Shown: positions 23,900 through 33,142 of the stretch, piece after piece
Position numbering within the stretch: the first letter of the stretch is position 1
Layout of the letters: every line of letters starts with the position of its first letter
DNA from: Proteromonas lacertae
Lineage: Eukaryota; Sar; Bigyra; Opalinata; Proteromonadidae
Length of the DNA: 64,000 nucleotides
Direction: 5' to 3'
Assembly: GCA_002245135.1 (NCBI GenBank)
Contig: NGBS01001164.1
Span: forward strand, 124,001 to 188,000
Program-made: the position numbers and the translations under genes
Notes under the pieces: generated by a model
What the model was told of the DNA's origin: nothing
The model's input: the letters and a program-made list of their open reading frames with translations, nothing else
Databases searched by the model: none

Positions 23900-24382
23900 A
23901 TGAAATCAAATAAAAAAAAGTATACCACTAGTGCACATAAGAACCTAACCCAGAAGGATTGGCTGGCTTTATTTGAGAGAGTTCAAGAAGTCCGAAACAT
24001 CACTGAAGTGGCAAATGATACAGGTATTAGACGTCAGATATTATCAGAAAAATATAACTTGTGGAAGAAATATGGCAATGAGTACCTATATTCTAAAACA
24101 TGGTCCAACCGTATATTTACTCAAGAAGAAGAATATGAGCTGTTTCTTCAGATCTGGAATTACGATTATACGGTAGATAAAACTCAAAAGTTTTGTGATT
24201 CAGTAATTGCGAAACTTGCAACAGAGTTTTATAAAAATATTTCTAAAGAGCGTGTTGTAAAGCCATTTAAAGTAAGTCTAGGATGGATTATAGACTTTAG
24301 ACACAGGTTTGGAATTAAATTTAGAGCTTCAAAAAGCTACTATTTACAATGGGAAATAATCCAAGCGAGAGGATGTGAATAG
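23900..24382 (+). CDS. Orphan CENP-B/pogo-type DNA-binding protein A
   Basis: A single exon of 160 aa; the ATG at 23900 is the first in frame. The N-terminal helix-turn-helix of the psq/CENP-B type (DWLALFERVQ ... IRRQILSEKYNLWK) is followed by a second CenpB-type HTH (FTQEEEYELFLQIW ... FKVSLGWIIDFRHRFGI). This is the bipartite DNA-binding head of Tigger/pogo transposases and of CENP-B. It stops there, with no DDE catalytic domain. It is paralogous to, and convergent with, the gene at 24900-25424. It could be a domesticated transposase head acting as a DNA-binding protein, or a fragment of an element. The uninterrupted frame favours a functional gene. Confidence 0.65.
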   Translation: MKSNKKKYTTSAHKNLTQKDWLALFERVQEVRNITEVANDTGIRRQILSEKYNLWKKYGNEYLYSKTWSNRIFTQEEEYELFLQIWNYDYTVDKTQKFCDSVIAKLATEFYKNISKERVVKPFKVSLGWIIDFRHRFGIKFRASKSYYLQWEIIQARGCE

Positions 24383-24899
24383 TAAATAGGGAAGTGTTGT
24401 AAGCAACATACAATTTAATTTAAGGCGAAAGTCTGTTTTTTTTGTTATTTTATTAAGTAATACTCTTATATTTGTTATATTATGTTTGTTAGTTGGAATA
24501 TAGTTGAAGTTGAATGTACTATTGTACACATTAACACTTTAGAGCTAAAAATATGTTTAAATATATGCTTATAGCTAATAAACAATAGAATAATATAATA
24601 CATTGTATTTATGTATTTATATGCTGTAAGCATTTAAGTTATGCATTGCTTGCATAAAGTGCAATATTATTACATATGCAAATGTCTAATGGCCTACATG
24701 GTATTATATAACCATAAAAAAACAATATATCTATTGATTTTAGAATTTAATTTAAACTGGTAATTGATGATTTAATTAAAAGGGGCCTTCTATTTAAAAA
24801 ACATAATATAAAATATAAAACATTAATATAACTGATAACAATGATAAATAGTAATTAATTTATATTATTACACAAATATTCATAATAACAACCTTCTTT
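24383..24899. other. Spacer between convergent genes, nothing recognised
   Basis: A 517-bp AT-rich segment between the convergent stops of the two CENP-B-type genes. It contains scattered TATGC and ATGC short repeats near 24620-24680, but no ORF, RNA gene or terminal inverted repeat that I can support. Confidence 0.4.
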
Positions 24900-25424
24900 T
24901 CATGATGAACCTAGACTATTTATTTGTTGTTCATCATTTAGATGAGATGGCTTTACAATTGACCACTTATAATATTGACCTCTTTTCATTTCTTCTATAA
25001 CATCATGTCTAAATCTAAAATCATGAAGCCAACCTGAACTTACTCGAAATTCTTTGACTTTTCTTCTTTCTGAGACATGTATAAATGCTTGTGATGCTGT
25101 TTCCTTAATAAGATTGTCGTGCACAGGGCCTCCACAACTATTTACAACGTAGCTATTCAGAATCTCTATAATAATTCTTGTTTCTTCCTCATTAGAAAAT
25201 ATCCTATTCCATTTACCCCTTGTCTCTGACGCTTCTTCTAAGAGACCACTATTTTTCCATATATGATACTTTTTGGCCAGTGTTTGCCTCCTGATGGAGT
25301 ACTTCTTAGAAACTTTTGAGAGATTTGATTTTTCTATTTCTTGAAACAGCTGTAGCCATTCGTTAGATGATATAAGGTAAGAATCTGTTGATCTTCGAAT
25401 TCTTTTTGGCTTATCTCCGCTCAT
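24900..25424 (-). CDS. Orphan CENP-B/pogo-type DNA-binding protein B
   Basis: A single exon of 174 aa starting MSGDKPKRIRR, a basic and possibly nuclear-targeting N-terminus. It has the same two helix-turn-helix units as its convergent neighbour: EWLQLFQEIEK ... IRRQTLAKKYHIWK, and FSNEEETRIIIEIL ... FRVSSGWLHDFRFRHDV. No DDE domain follows. The pair share layout but little exact sequence, so the duplication is old and both frames have stayed open. That argues for selection rather than decay. Function is unknown beyond expected DNA binding. Confidence 0.65.
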   Translation of the reverse strand: MSGDKPKRIRRSTDSYLISSNEWLQLFQEIEKSNLSKVSKKYSIRRQTLAKKYHIWKNSGLLEEASETRGKWNRIFSNEEETRIIIEILNSYVVNSCGGPVHDNLIKETASQAFIHVSERRKVKEFRVSSGWLHDFRFRHDVIEEMKRGQYYKWSIVKPSHLNDEQQINSLGSS

Positions 25425-25857
25425 TCTTCAAAATTTATTGAACGAGATATTCTATTGGTTCATCAATATTTATTGACATCATGTTACGTCAATAAATCCA
25501 AAAAAGTGCCATGATAAAAGTAATGTACAGATAGCATCTAAAACATGATATTTGAAGAGACATTGTTATATAATAATGAACCATTCTATCAAATTCTCAA
25601 AATTATTTAAGATAACTGCATTGACTTAAAGATTTTTTCATTTCATCTCATTTCATCACTATATACAATTAAGAGAATTATTCATTGATCAGTCTAGCTT
25701 AATCTGTCTAACACACCTACTATTTTTAATTTCTATTCTATACGCTATACATCACATTAACTAACAGATATTCATTTTGATTTGATCGTATAGATGCTAA
25801 TAGAAGATAATAAATCAAAAATTTCAAAATAGAATTAAATTTTATTCTTTTTGTTTT

Positions 25858-27025
25858 ATGTCCTTTTTAGACATATATATAGATCCTGAAATAAGATGGA
25901 GTAGTTACTATCGTCGAAGTAACAAATCTAAAGATAAAAAACACATTTTATGCTTTCCAGATCACTTAATAAGTGGACATCGAGTATGAAAAGATGAATA
26001 ATATGTTATATGAATAGAATACTGGGTATTGTGGTAGACCAATAAAAGTTTACATAAATAGTTATTTAAGTGTTCCAACTTTAATAATTTGTAGTAGAAT
26101 ATACGAATATAATGGTTCAAAGACAGGATTGAATATAGATGATTTAATTCCTAAATCTCAATTTGAAGACAGAGATATTCCTTTCTATTTTGGAGTTTCA
26201 GTTGTATTTAAGATAATAATATAATTAAAATAGATTGATGGTAAAGAATATATAATAAATGATAAGTTACAATCCTGGAAATTTAATACATACCTTCAAA
26301 GAGTTGGTCCATTATACTGTTTAGTAATTTATGGATTGATATTATGTGATAATCAACATTACTACAAAGTGATGTGTAAAACAATCTCTCCTTTATTTCA
26401 TATCTATTCATCTCGTAGATCTTTCTCTGGTTTAAATTGTACAAATGAAAATTTGAATATGGAAGTATATAAAAACACACCAATTCCCCAATATTTAAAG
26501 ATTAAATTATCAGAGACTGATTCATTGATTCTATCTCCTCTTTTAATCAAAAATTTCCCATTTTTAAGATATAAGAATGCAACTAAACAGATGAAGTTGT
26601 ATGACTCACTTCCTGAAATATTACTTCGTTTATCGAATGATTGTAATAATAATGATGATCCTAATGCTATAATAAAAACAGAGAATAATCCTTATCCATT
26701 TCCAGATTCAGCACAAATCATCAAATATGTTGAGAGTTTTAATGATTTTCGAGAATATATGATGGATATTCTTAATTCTGAGCCTGTAGTAACACAATAT
26801 GTCTATTCTCAATATGGATATAATGTCAAACTAAGAAAACTTGGATTGACTAAAACTTCAAAAGAAAGAGAAGAAATATCCTATTTAGGTGGAAGTATGA
26901 ATCAAATGTATGAAAGAGCAACAAAAGGTATATATTATTTAGATAGATATGGAAATAAGATAATGTGTCATCCTCCAGATATTCTCCGTGAATACTATGT
27001 AAACCAAAATTTATCAAATGAATAA
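25858..27025 (+). CDS. Tandem-array protein, copy 1 (unrecognised)
   Basis: Three exons (introns 25984-26017 and 26204-26233) give 367 aa beginning MSFLDIYIDPEIRW. No family is recognised. The protein is rich in Tyr, Ile and Asn, with no signal peptide or membrane helix. Notable blocks are GYCGRPIKVYINSYLSVPTL, LLIKNFPFLRYKN, NPYPFPDSAQIIKYVESFN and LGLTKTSKEREEISYLGGS. The last three are kept in the divergent third copy, so they probably mark the functional core. Copy 1 is identical in sequence to copy 2. Confidence 0.75.
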
Positions 27026-27281
27026 TTAGAATTAATATTGAATAATAATTTATTGGTTGTATTGTTTTTTATGAATGTATTTCATGTTATAATTGAGAGA
27101 ATTATTCATTGATCAGTCTAGCTTAATCTGTCTAACACACCTACTATTTTTAATTTCTATTCTATACGCTATACATCACATTAACTAACAGATATTCATT
27201 TTGATTTGATCGTATAGATGCTAATAGAAGATAATAAATCAAAAATTTCAAAATAGAATTAAATTTTATTCTTTTTGTTTT

Positions 27282-28449
27282 ATGTCCTTTTTAGACATAT
27301 ATATAGATCCTGAAATAAGATGGAGTAGTTACTATCGTCGAAGTAACAAATCTAAAGATAAAAAACACATTTTATGCTTTCCAGATCACTTAATAAGTGG
27401 ACATCGAGTATGAAAAGATGAATAATATGTTATATGAATAGAATACTGGGTATTGTGGTAGACCAATAAAAGTTTACATAAATAGTTATTTAAGTGTTCC
27501 AACTTTAATAATTTGTAGTAGAATATACGAATATAATGGTTCAAAGACAGGATTGAATATAGATGATTTAATTCCTAAATCTCAATTTGAAGACAGAGAT
27601 ATTCCTTTCTATTTTGGAGTTTCAGTTGTATTTAAGATAATAATATAATTAAAATAGATTGATGGTAAAGAATATATAATAAATGATAAGTTACAATCCT
27701 GGAAATTTAATACATACCTTCAAAGAGTTGGTCCATTATACTGTTTAGTAATTTATGGATTGATATTATGTGATAATCAACATTACTACAAAGTGATGTG
27801 TAAAACAATCTCTCCTTTATTTCATATCTATTCATCTCGTAGATCTTTCTCTGGTTTAAATTGTACAAATGAAAATTTGAATATGGAAGTATATAAAAAC
27901 ACACCAATTCCCCAATATTTAAAGATTAAATTATCAGAGACTGATTCATTGATTCTATCTCCTCTTTTAATCAAAAATTTCCCATTTTTAAGATATAAGA
28001 ATGCAACTAAACAGATGAAGTTGTATGACTCACTTCCTGAAATATTACTTCGTTTATCGAATGATTGTAATAATAATGATGATCCTAATGCTATAATAAA
28101 AACAGAGAATAATCCTTATCCATTTCCAGATTCAGCACAAATCATCAAATATGTTGAGAGTTTTAATGATTTTCGAGAATATATGATGGATATTCTTAAT
28201 TCTGAGCCTGTAGTAACACAATATGTCTATTCTCAATATGGATATAATGTCAAACTAAGAAAACTTGGATTGACTAAAACTTCAAAAGAAAGAGAAGAAA
28301 TATCCTATTTAGGTGGAAGTATGAATCAAATGTATGAAAGAGCAACAAAAGGTATATATTATTTAGATAGATATGGAAATAAGATAATGTGTCATCCTCC
28401 AGATATTCTCCGTGAATACTATGTAAACCAAAATTTATCAAATGAATAA
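27282..28449 (+). CDS. Tandem-array protein, copy 2 (unrecognised)
   Basis: Identical to copy 1 in coding sequence and both introns (27408-27441, 27628-27657), 1,424 bp downstream; 367 aa. The identical 5' flank from 27096 should carry the same promoter, so both copies are probably expressed alike and raise dosage. If the assembly duplicated this unit by mistake, this copy would not exist. Confidence 0.7.
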
Positions 28450-28705
28450 TTAGAATTAATATTGAATAATAATTTATTGGTTGTATTGTTTTTTATGAAT
28501 GTATTTCATGTTATAATTGAGAGAATTATTCATTGATCAGTCTAGCTTAATCTGTCTAACACACCTACTATTTTTAATTTCTATTCTATACGCTATACAT
28601 CACATTAACTAACAGATATTCATTTTGATTTGATCGTATAGATGCTAATAGAAGATAATAAATCAAAAATTTCAAAATAGAATTAAATTTTATTCTTTTT
28701 GTTTT

Positions 28706-29864
28706 ATGTCCTTTTTAGACATATATATAGATCCTGAAATAAGATGGAGTAGTTACTATCGTCGAAGTAACAAATCTAAAGATAAAAAACACATTTTATG
28801 CTTTCCAGATCACTTAATAAGTGGACATCGAGTATGAAAAGATGAATAATATGTTATATGAATAGAATACTGGGTATTGTGGTAGACCAATAAAAGTTTA
28901 CATAAATAGTTATTTAAGTGTTCCAACTTTAATAATTTGTAGTAGAATATACGAATATAATGGTTCAAAGACAGGATTGAATATAGATGATTTAATTCCT
29001 AAATCTCAATTTGAAGACAGAGATATTCCTTTCTATTTTGGAGTTTCAGTTGTATTTAAGATAATAATATAATTAAAATAGATTGATGGTAAAGAATATA
29101 TAATAAATGATAAGTTACAATCCTGGAAATTTAATGGATACTTACATAAAGTTGGTCCATTATACTGTTTAGTAATTTATGGATTAATACAAAGTGATAT
29201 TGTGAATCACTACAAAGTGATGTGTAAAACTGTTTCACCTCCATTTCATATCTATTCATCTCGTCGATGTGTATCAGCTGGATGTGAAAGAGATCGAAAA
29301 TTAGATATTGAAATATACAACCCAACTACAATAATTCCAAAATACTTAAAAATCAAACTATCAGAAAATAATTCATTAATTTTATCTCCTCTTTTAATCA
29401 AAAATTTCCCATTTTTAAGATATAAGAATGATATTGAAATAAATCTAAATGATACACTTCCTACAATGTTTCTTCATTTATTAAAAGAAAATACTGATAA
29501 ATGTAATAGAATTGTAAATACCGAAATAAATCCTTATCCATTTCCAGAATCAGCGAAGATTATAAAATATGTAGAAAAATTTAATAATTTTCGAGAATAT
29601 ATATTGGATATTGTTAATTCAGAACCAATAGTAACACAATATGTTTATGCAAAATATGGAGATGATGTTAGAATAAGATCACTTGGATTGACTAAAACCT
29701 CAAAAGAAAGAGAAGAAATATCCTATTTAGGTGGAAGTATGAATCAATGGTTTGAAAGAGTTGCTGAAGGTATATATTATTTAGATAGATATGGAAATAA
29801 GATAAGGGCACAACTTCCAGATATATTAACAGGTTATGTAAATCAATCTTCTAGTAATAAATAA
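28706..29864 (+). CDS. Tandem-array protein, copy 3 (chimeric paralogue)
   Basis: Same exon layout (introns 28832-28865, 29052-29081) and 364 aa. Promoter, first two exons and the start of exon 3, up to base 29135, are identical to copies 1 and 2. From there the sequence diverges strongly (for example SSRRCVSAGCERDRKL replaces the equivalent stretch), yet it keeps NPYPFPESAKIIKYVEKFN and TKTSKEREEISYLGGSMNQ. This is best read as a 5' half from one paralogue joined by recombination or conversion to an older 3' half. Function is unknown. Confidence 0.75.
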
Positions 29865-30029
29865 TTATTTATATATATGATTAAATTGAATATATTTATA
29901 TATATATATAATTAATGTTTTTGTAATTATTTAATAAATAATCATTAACTAGTGAGAGATGCTAAATGTAAACTATAAAACACAAATTATAACAAACAAA
30001 GAATTCAAGCCTGTTTATAAAAACGAGTA

Positions 30030-31292
30030 ATGAGTGAACTATACACTCTATCTCCATATGAAACTATGTGTCATATATTTTTTGTCACGTGGAGAATTAA
30101 ACTAAGCAAATATTTTACAAAAAATGAGATAGAACAAGCATTATATACTCTATCAAATGAATACGATTTTCTACACTCAGAGTTCAATGACACAAATAAA
30201 TTACTTGCAATAGAGAATTATCATCCAAAATTAATATATAATGAAAGAAATCTCACTGAAAAAGAATATTTTGATGTAATACGAGAAACAACAAAAGTAC
30301 AACAGAATTATACATCAAAATATTGTATTTATGCTGATAGAACAAGAAATGAAACAGTTGTACTTGCATTTTATTGTCATTCTCAAGTAGATGCAATTTC
30401 TTCATTAGTTTTATCTCATAAATTTTGTTTGTATTTATCAGATCCAACTATCCAACCATTACATCATCCATTTGCTTCTGTACAAAAACAAGTGAAAATT
30501 CCATCAAATTATATTTCTTCGAATTACTCTCAAATATTTTCAAATTCAGATTGTTTCAAATTTCCAAAATCACCACATGCATGTCCTGAAGGTACAGTTA
30601 TACAATATCAATCATATACAGGTTTAATAGAAAAAGATCAATTCAATAAAATAATAGATTATTGTCATAATAATTGTTTTACATTTCAATCATTATTATG
30701 GTTAACAACATATATATCACAATGTAAATTATATAATATAAAAGATTTGTCTAAGACTATAACATTCAATACTCCAGCTACAACAGTTGGTAGATGTGAT
30801 TTTGATCCAATAATAAATAAAGATGATATTGTATGTGGTGCTGCTTCTCTTTATGTTACAAAGATTATTAATTGTAATGATAAAATATTGGATATACTAA
30901 AAGATTTATCTGGAGATTTACATAAAGAGTTAAACTCAAAACAACAGATGTATGATTTTTTAACATTGAGTGATTTTTCAAAATTACCAACTCAAACATT
31001 AACATGCTCTACGCTTGGTAGAACTGATATTCAAAAGCATTATGAAGGAAGTAATCCATTCGATGTGATGGATATAAACATTTTACCAGTTTCAATACAA
31101 ATGCCAGGAATGTGTGGAACAAATCTTCATTCTTTTACTGTTGATTGTATTGGTTGTTATTTATGTTGTACTTATACTTCTCCATTGTTTGTAGAAAGTG
31201 AAATGAAGAAATATGTTGATGATATTATATCTATGATGAATTTCTTCTGTAGTGAAGAAAATAGAGATAAAACTATCAGAGAGATTAAATAA
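30030..31292 (+). CDS. Condensation/alcohol-acetyltransferase-like protein
   Basis: A single exon of 420 aa. The fold suggested is that of CoA-dependent acyltransferases (CAT, condensation, PapA, BAHD). The start LSPYETMCHIFFVTWRIKL resembles the first strand of that family. FYCHSQVDAISSLVLS carries the H-x-x-x-D catalytic pattern, and the C-terminal half has FNTPATTVGR and LHSFTVDCIGCYL in positions expected for the second subdomain. No DFGWG motif is seen, which argues against plant-type BAHD enzymes. Substrate is unknown; esters, lipids or small alcohols are possible. It has no signal peptide. Confidence 0.5.
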   Translation: MSELYTLSPYETMCHIFFVTWRIKLSKYFTKNEIEQALYTLSNEYDFLHSEFNDTNKLLAIENYHPKLIYNERNLTEKEYFDVIRETTKVQQNYTSKYCIYADRTRNETVVLAFYCHSQVDAISSLVLSHKFCLYLSDPTIQPLHHPFASVQKQVKIPSNYISSNYSQIFSNSDCFKFPKSPHACPEGTVIQYQSYTGLIEKDQFNKIIDYCHNNCFTFQSLLWLTTYISQCKLYNIKDLSKTITFNTPATTVGRCDFDPIINKDDIVCGAASLYVTKIINCNDKILDILKDLSGDLHKELNSKQQMYDFLTLSDFSKLPTQTLTCSTLGRTDIQKHYEGSNPFDVMDINILPVSIQMPGMCGTNLHSFTVDCIGCYLCCTYTSPLFVESEMKKYVDDIISMMNFFCSEENRDKTIREIK

Positions 31293-31390
31293 TTGTGTTT
31301 TTTACTGATTTTTATTTTTAATGAAACGACTATATTTTTTGTTGTTTCTTTTCTTTCTTTTTTTCTTTTTGATGAAGACAGTGTTATAAT

Positions 31391-32700
31391 ATGGACAAAA
31401 CTAGTGGTCTTACTGAAGAATCAAAATTATTAGCCAAATTATGTTATTGTATACTTATATTTTTATCCCTAGTTAATCAATGTGAAATAAATCGAATATA
31501 TGATGTTTTCACTAAATCTTTAGCTCCGTATTTTATTTTAGTAATACTCTATTCCTTAGAAAAAAAGATAAACTGTCTTTCACAGAATTTAATAAATTTT
31601 GTGATGGTAAACAATTTCATACTGTAGTCAGATTTTTTGAGAAATATAGTATAAGAATATATTAACACATACCTAGAATTCTTGAACTGGAACCATTTTT
31701 TTCAAATTATAGTAATTTTAGGGTTTCTTCGTTTAAATATTTCTCTTAACAGTATATAATATATAATATTAACTCTTAAATAGTGGTTACAATGATATTA
31801 AACATTCAAGATAACTCATCATTATCATCTGAAGATACTTCTCGCTTATTTATAGAAATTGGAGGAAGTGATGTTGCTACAACAATAGAAAGGAAGAAGC
31901 CATTTAATTATCCCTTAGCTTTTTCTAATTTATATGCTTATATAGTTAATCATCCAGAGTATTATTTGAAATTAACAAGATATCAAAATCAGTTGTGTCT
32001 TTTATTCTTTAATCAGCACCGTATTAATGAAATGCATCAACGGCCTAATAAAATGCAGTACTTAGAGCAATACCAATTAAAGAATGGTAAAAGCTATCCG
32101 ATAGATTCGTGTATAAATATTATAAAAAGATATTTAATAACGCATGATCCTTATCCTTACAGATATGATTATGAATGTAAACCTCACGATGAAACACAAT
32201 TAATGATTAAGTTGTTTCCTTATATTAAATTAATTAGTAGTAGATCAGAATCATTCAATAGAATAGAAAATCCAATGATACAGTCGATCAAAAGACATGG
32301 TGAAATGAATTCAGCAAGATATGGTAACTCAGCTTTATTGAAGCGAGGTAATGGTGCTGGTGGTAATGGAAATTGTAATGCAAAACGTAAAACAATGCAT
32401 CATGTGTATGGTGTTGAATCATTAAGTAGAAGTGAATTAGTGAATAATACATCCTCACCTAGATCATATGATGAAGGTGATAGTATTACTAATAATTGTG
32501 CTGTAAATAAAATATCCACTCATCCATCTGAAGAGAAGAGAAATGACGAAAATACTACTGATAGTGTTCCTCCTTTGAGATTGACTAATTCAATCTTACA
32601 TCGTTCTTCTTTATCATCTATGCATGGCAGATCCACCTGGAAGTCTTCATTGCAACAATCTTTTCTTCCAGGTGCAGTTCATGAGGATAATTGTGTGTAA
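31391..32700 (+). CDS. Unrecognised three-member family, paralogue 1
   Basis: Five exons (introns 31449-31472, 31528-31559, 31649-31676, 31752-31783) give 397 aa; the first intron is only 24 nt. The N-terminal part has helix-loop-helix units reminiscent of degenerate EF-hands (EINRIYDVFTK ... KLSFTEFNKFC, VVRFFEKY), lacking the acidic loop residues. A second helical domain (YPLAFSNLYAYIVNH ... CINIIKRYLITHDPYPYRYDYE) is shared with the genes at 35871 and 46767. The C-terminal tail is Ser/Asn-rich. No signal peptide is present. No function is assigned; a calcium-independent EF-like adaptor is only a suggestion. Confidence 0.6.
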
Positions 32701-33142
32701 ATTATTTAATGTAAATTTAAATAAAAAGAATATATTGTTTAATTTGATTCATTTGCTGTGTGTTTGTGATAAAGGAAAAAGAGAATCTCAAACAGAAATC
32801 AAACTCTTTTTCATAATTTTTATTTTTGCCTTAATGAAGTTTATGAAATGCAATATATTATAAATACATATTTACTATTAACAAGCGCTTTAAAGAATTT
32901 ATTCATAGTTAAACAAAAAGATGAAAGTTAAGTAATTTGTCATTTATCAGTATATAAGGTTATCTAACATCAAAAAAATCCTTGTCTATACACTTTTTTT
33001 TCAATTCCACACTACTTGTTCCTTCAAGTATTCTCTAAACTTCAAAAAAATGAATTTAATAAAGAAAAAATATTCTAGGCTCGAAAAGCTCGACATTTTT
33101 GCTTTTAAAACCTTTTGCTTTTTCTCAGTGTCTTCAAGCTAA
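32701..33142. other. Intergenic, promoter of COPB2 expected
   Basis: A 442-bp AT-rich spacer. Apart from scattered T-runs near 32993-33020 and 33105-33125 I see no gene or repeat. It should carry the 3' end of the upstream gene and the COPB2 promoter. Confidence 0.4.

Larger units (their letters stand above)
25672..29135 (+). repeat. Tandem array of a 1,424-bp unit (2.4 copies)
   Basis: Units start at 25672, 27096 and 28520 (AGAGAATTATTC...). The first two, 25672-27095 and 27096-28519, appear identical base for base, including introns, spacer and promoter. The third matches perfectly from 28520 to 29135, then switches abruptly to diverged sequence. Each unit holds one complete gene with its upstream region. 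Perfect identity points to very recent unequal crossing-over or conversion, or to an assembly duplication. Confidence 0.9.

Noticed and set aside
25672..29135. CRISPR or satellite array
   Set aside because: The repeat units are 1.4-kb gene-bearing duplications, not short spaced repeats.
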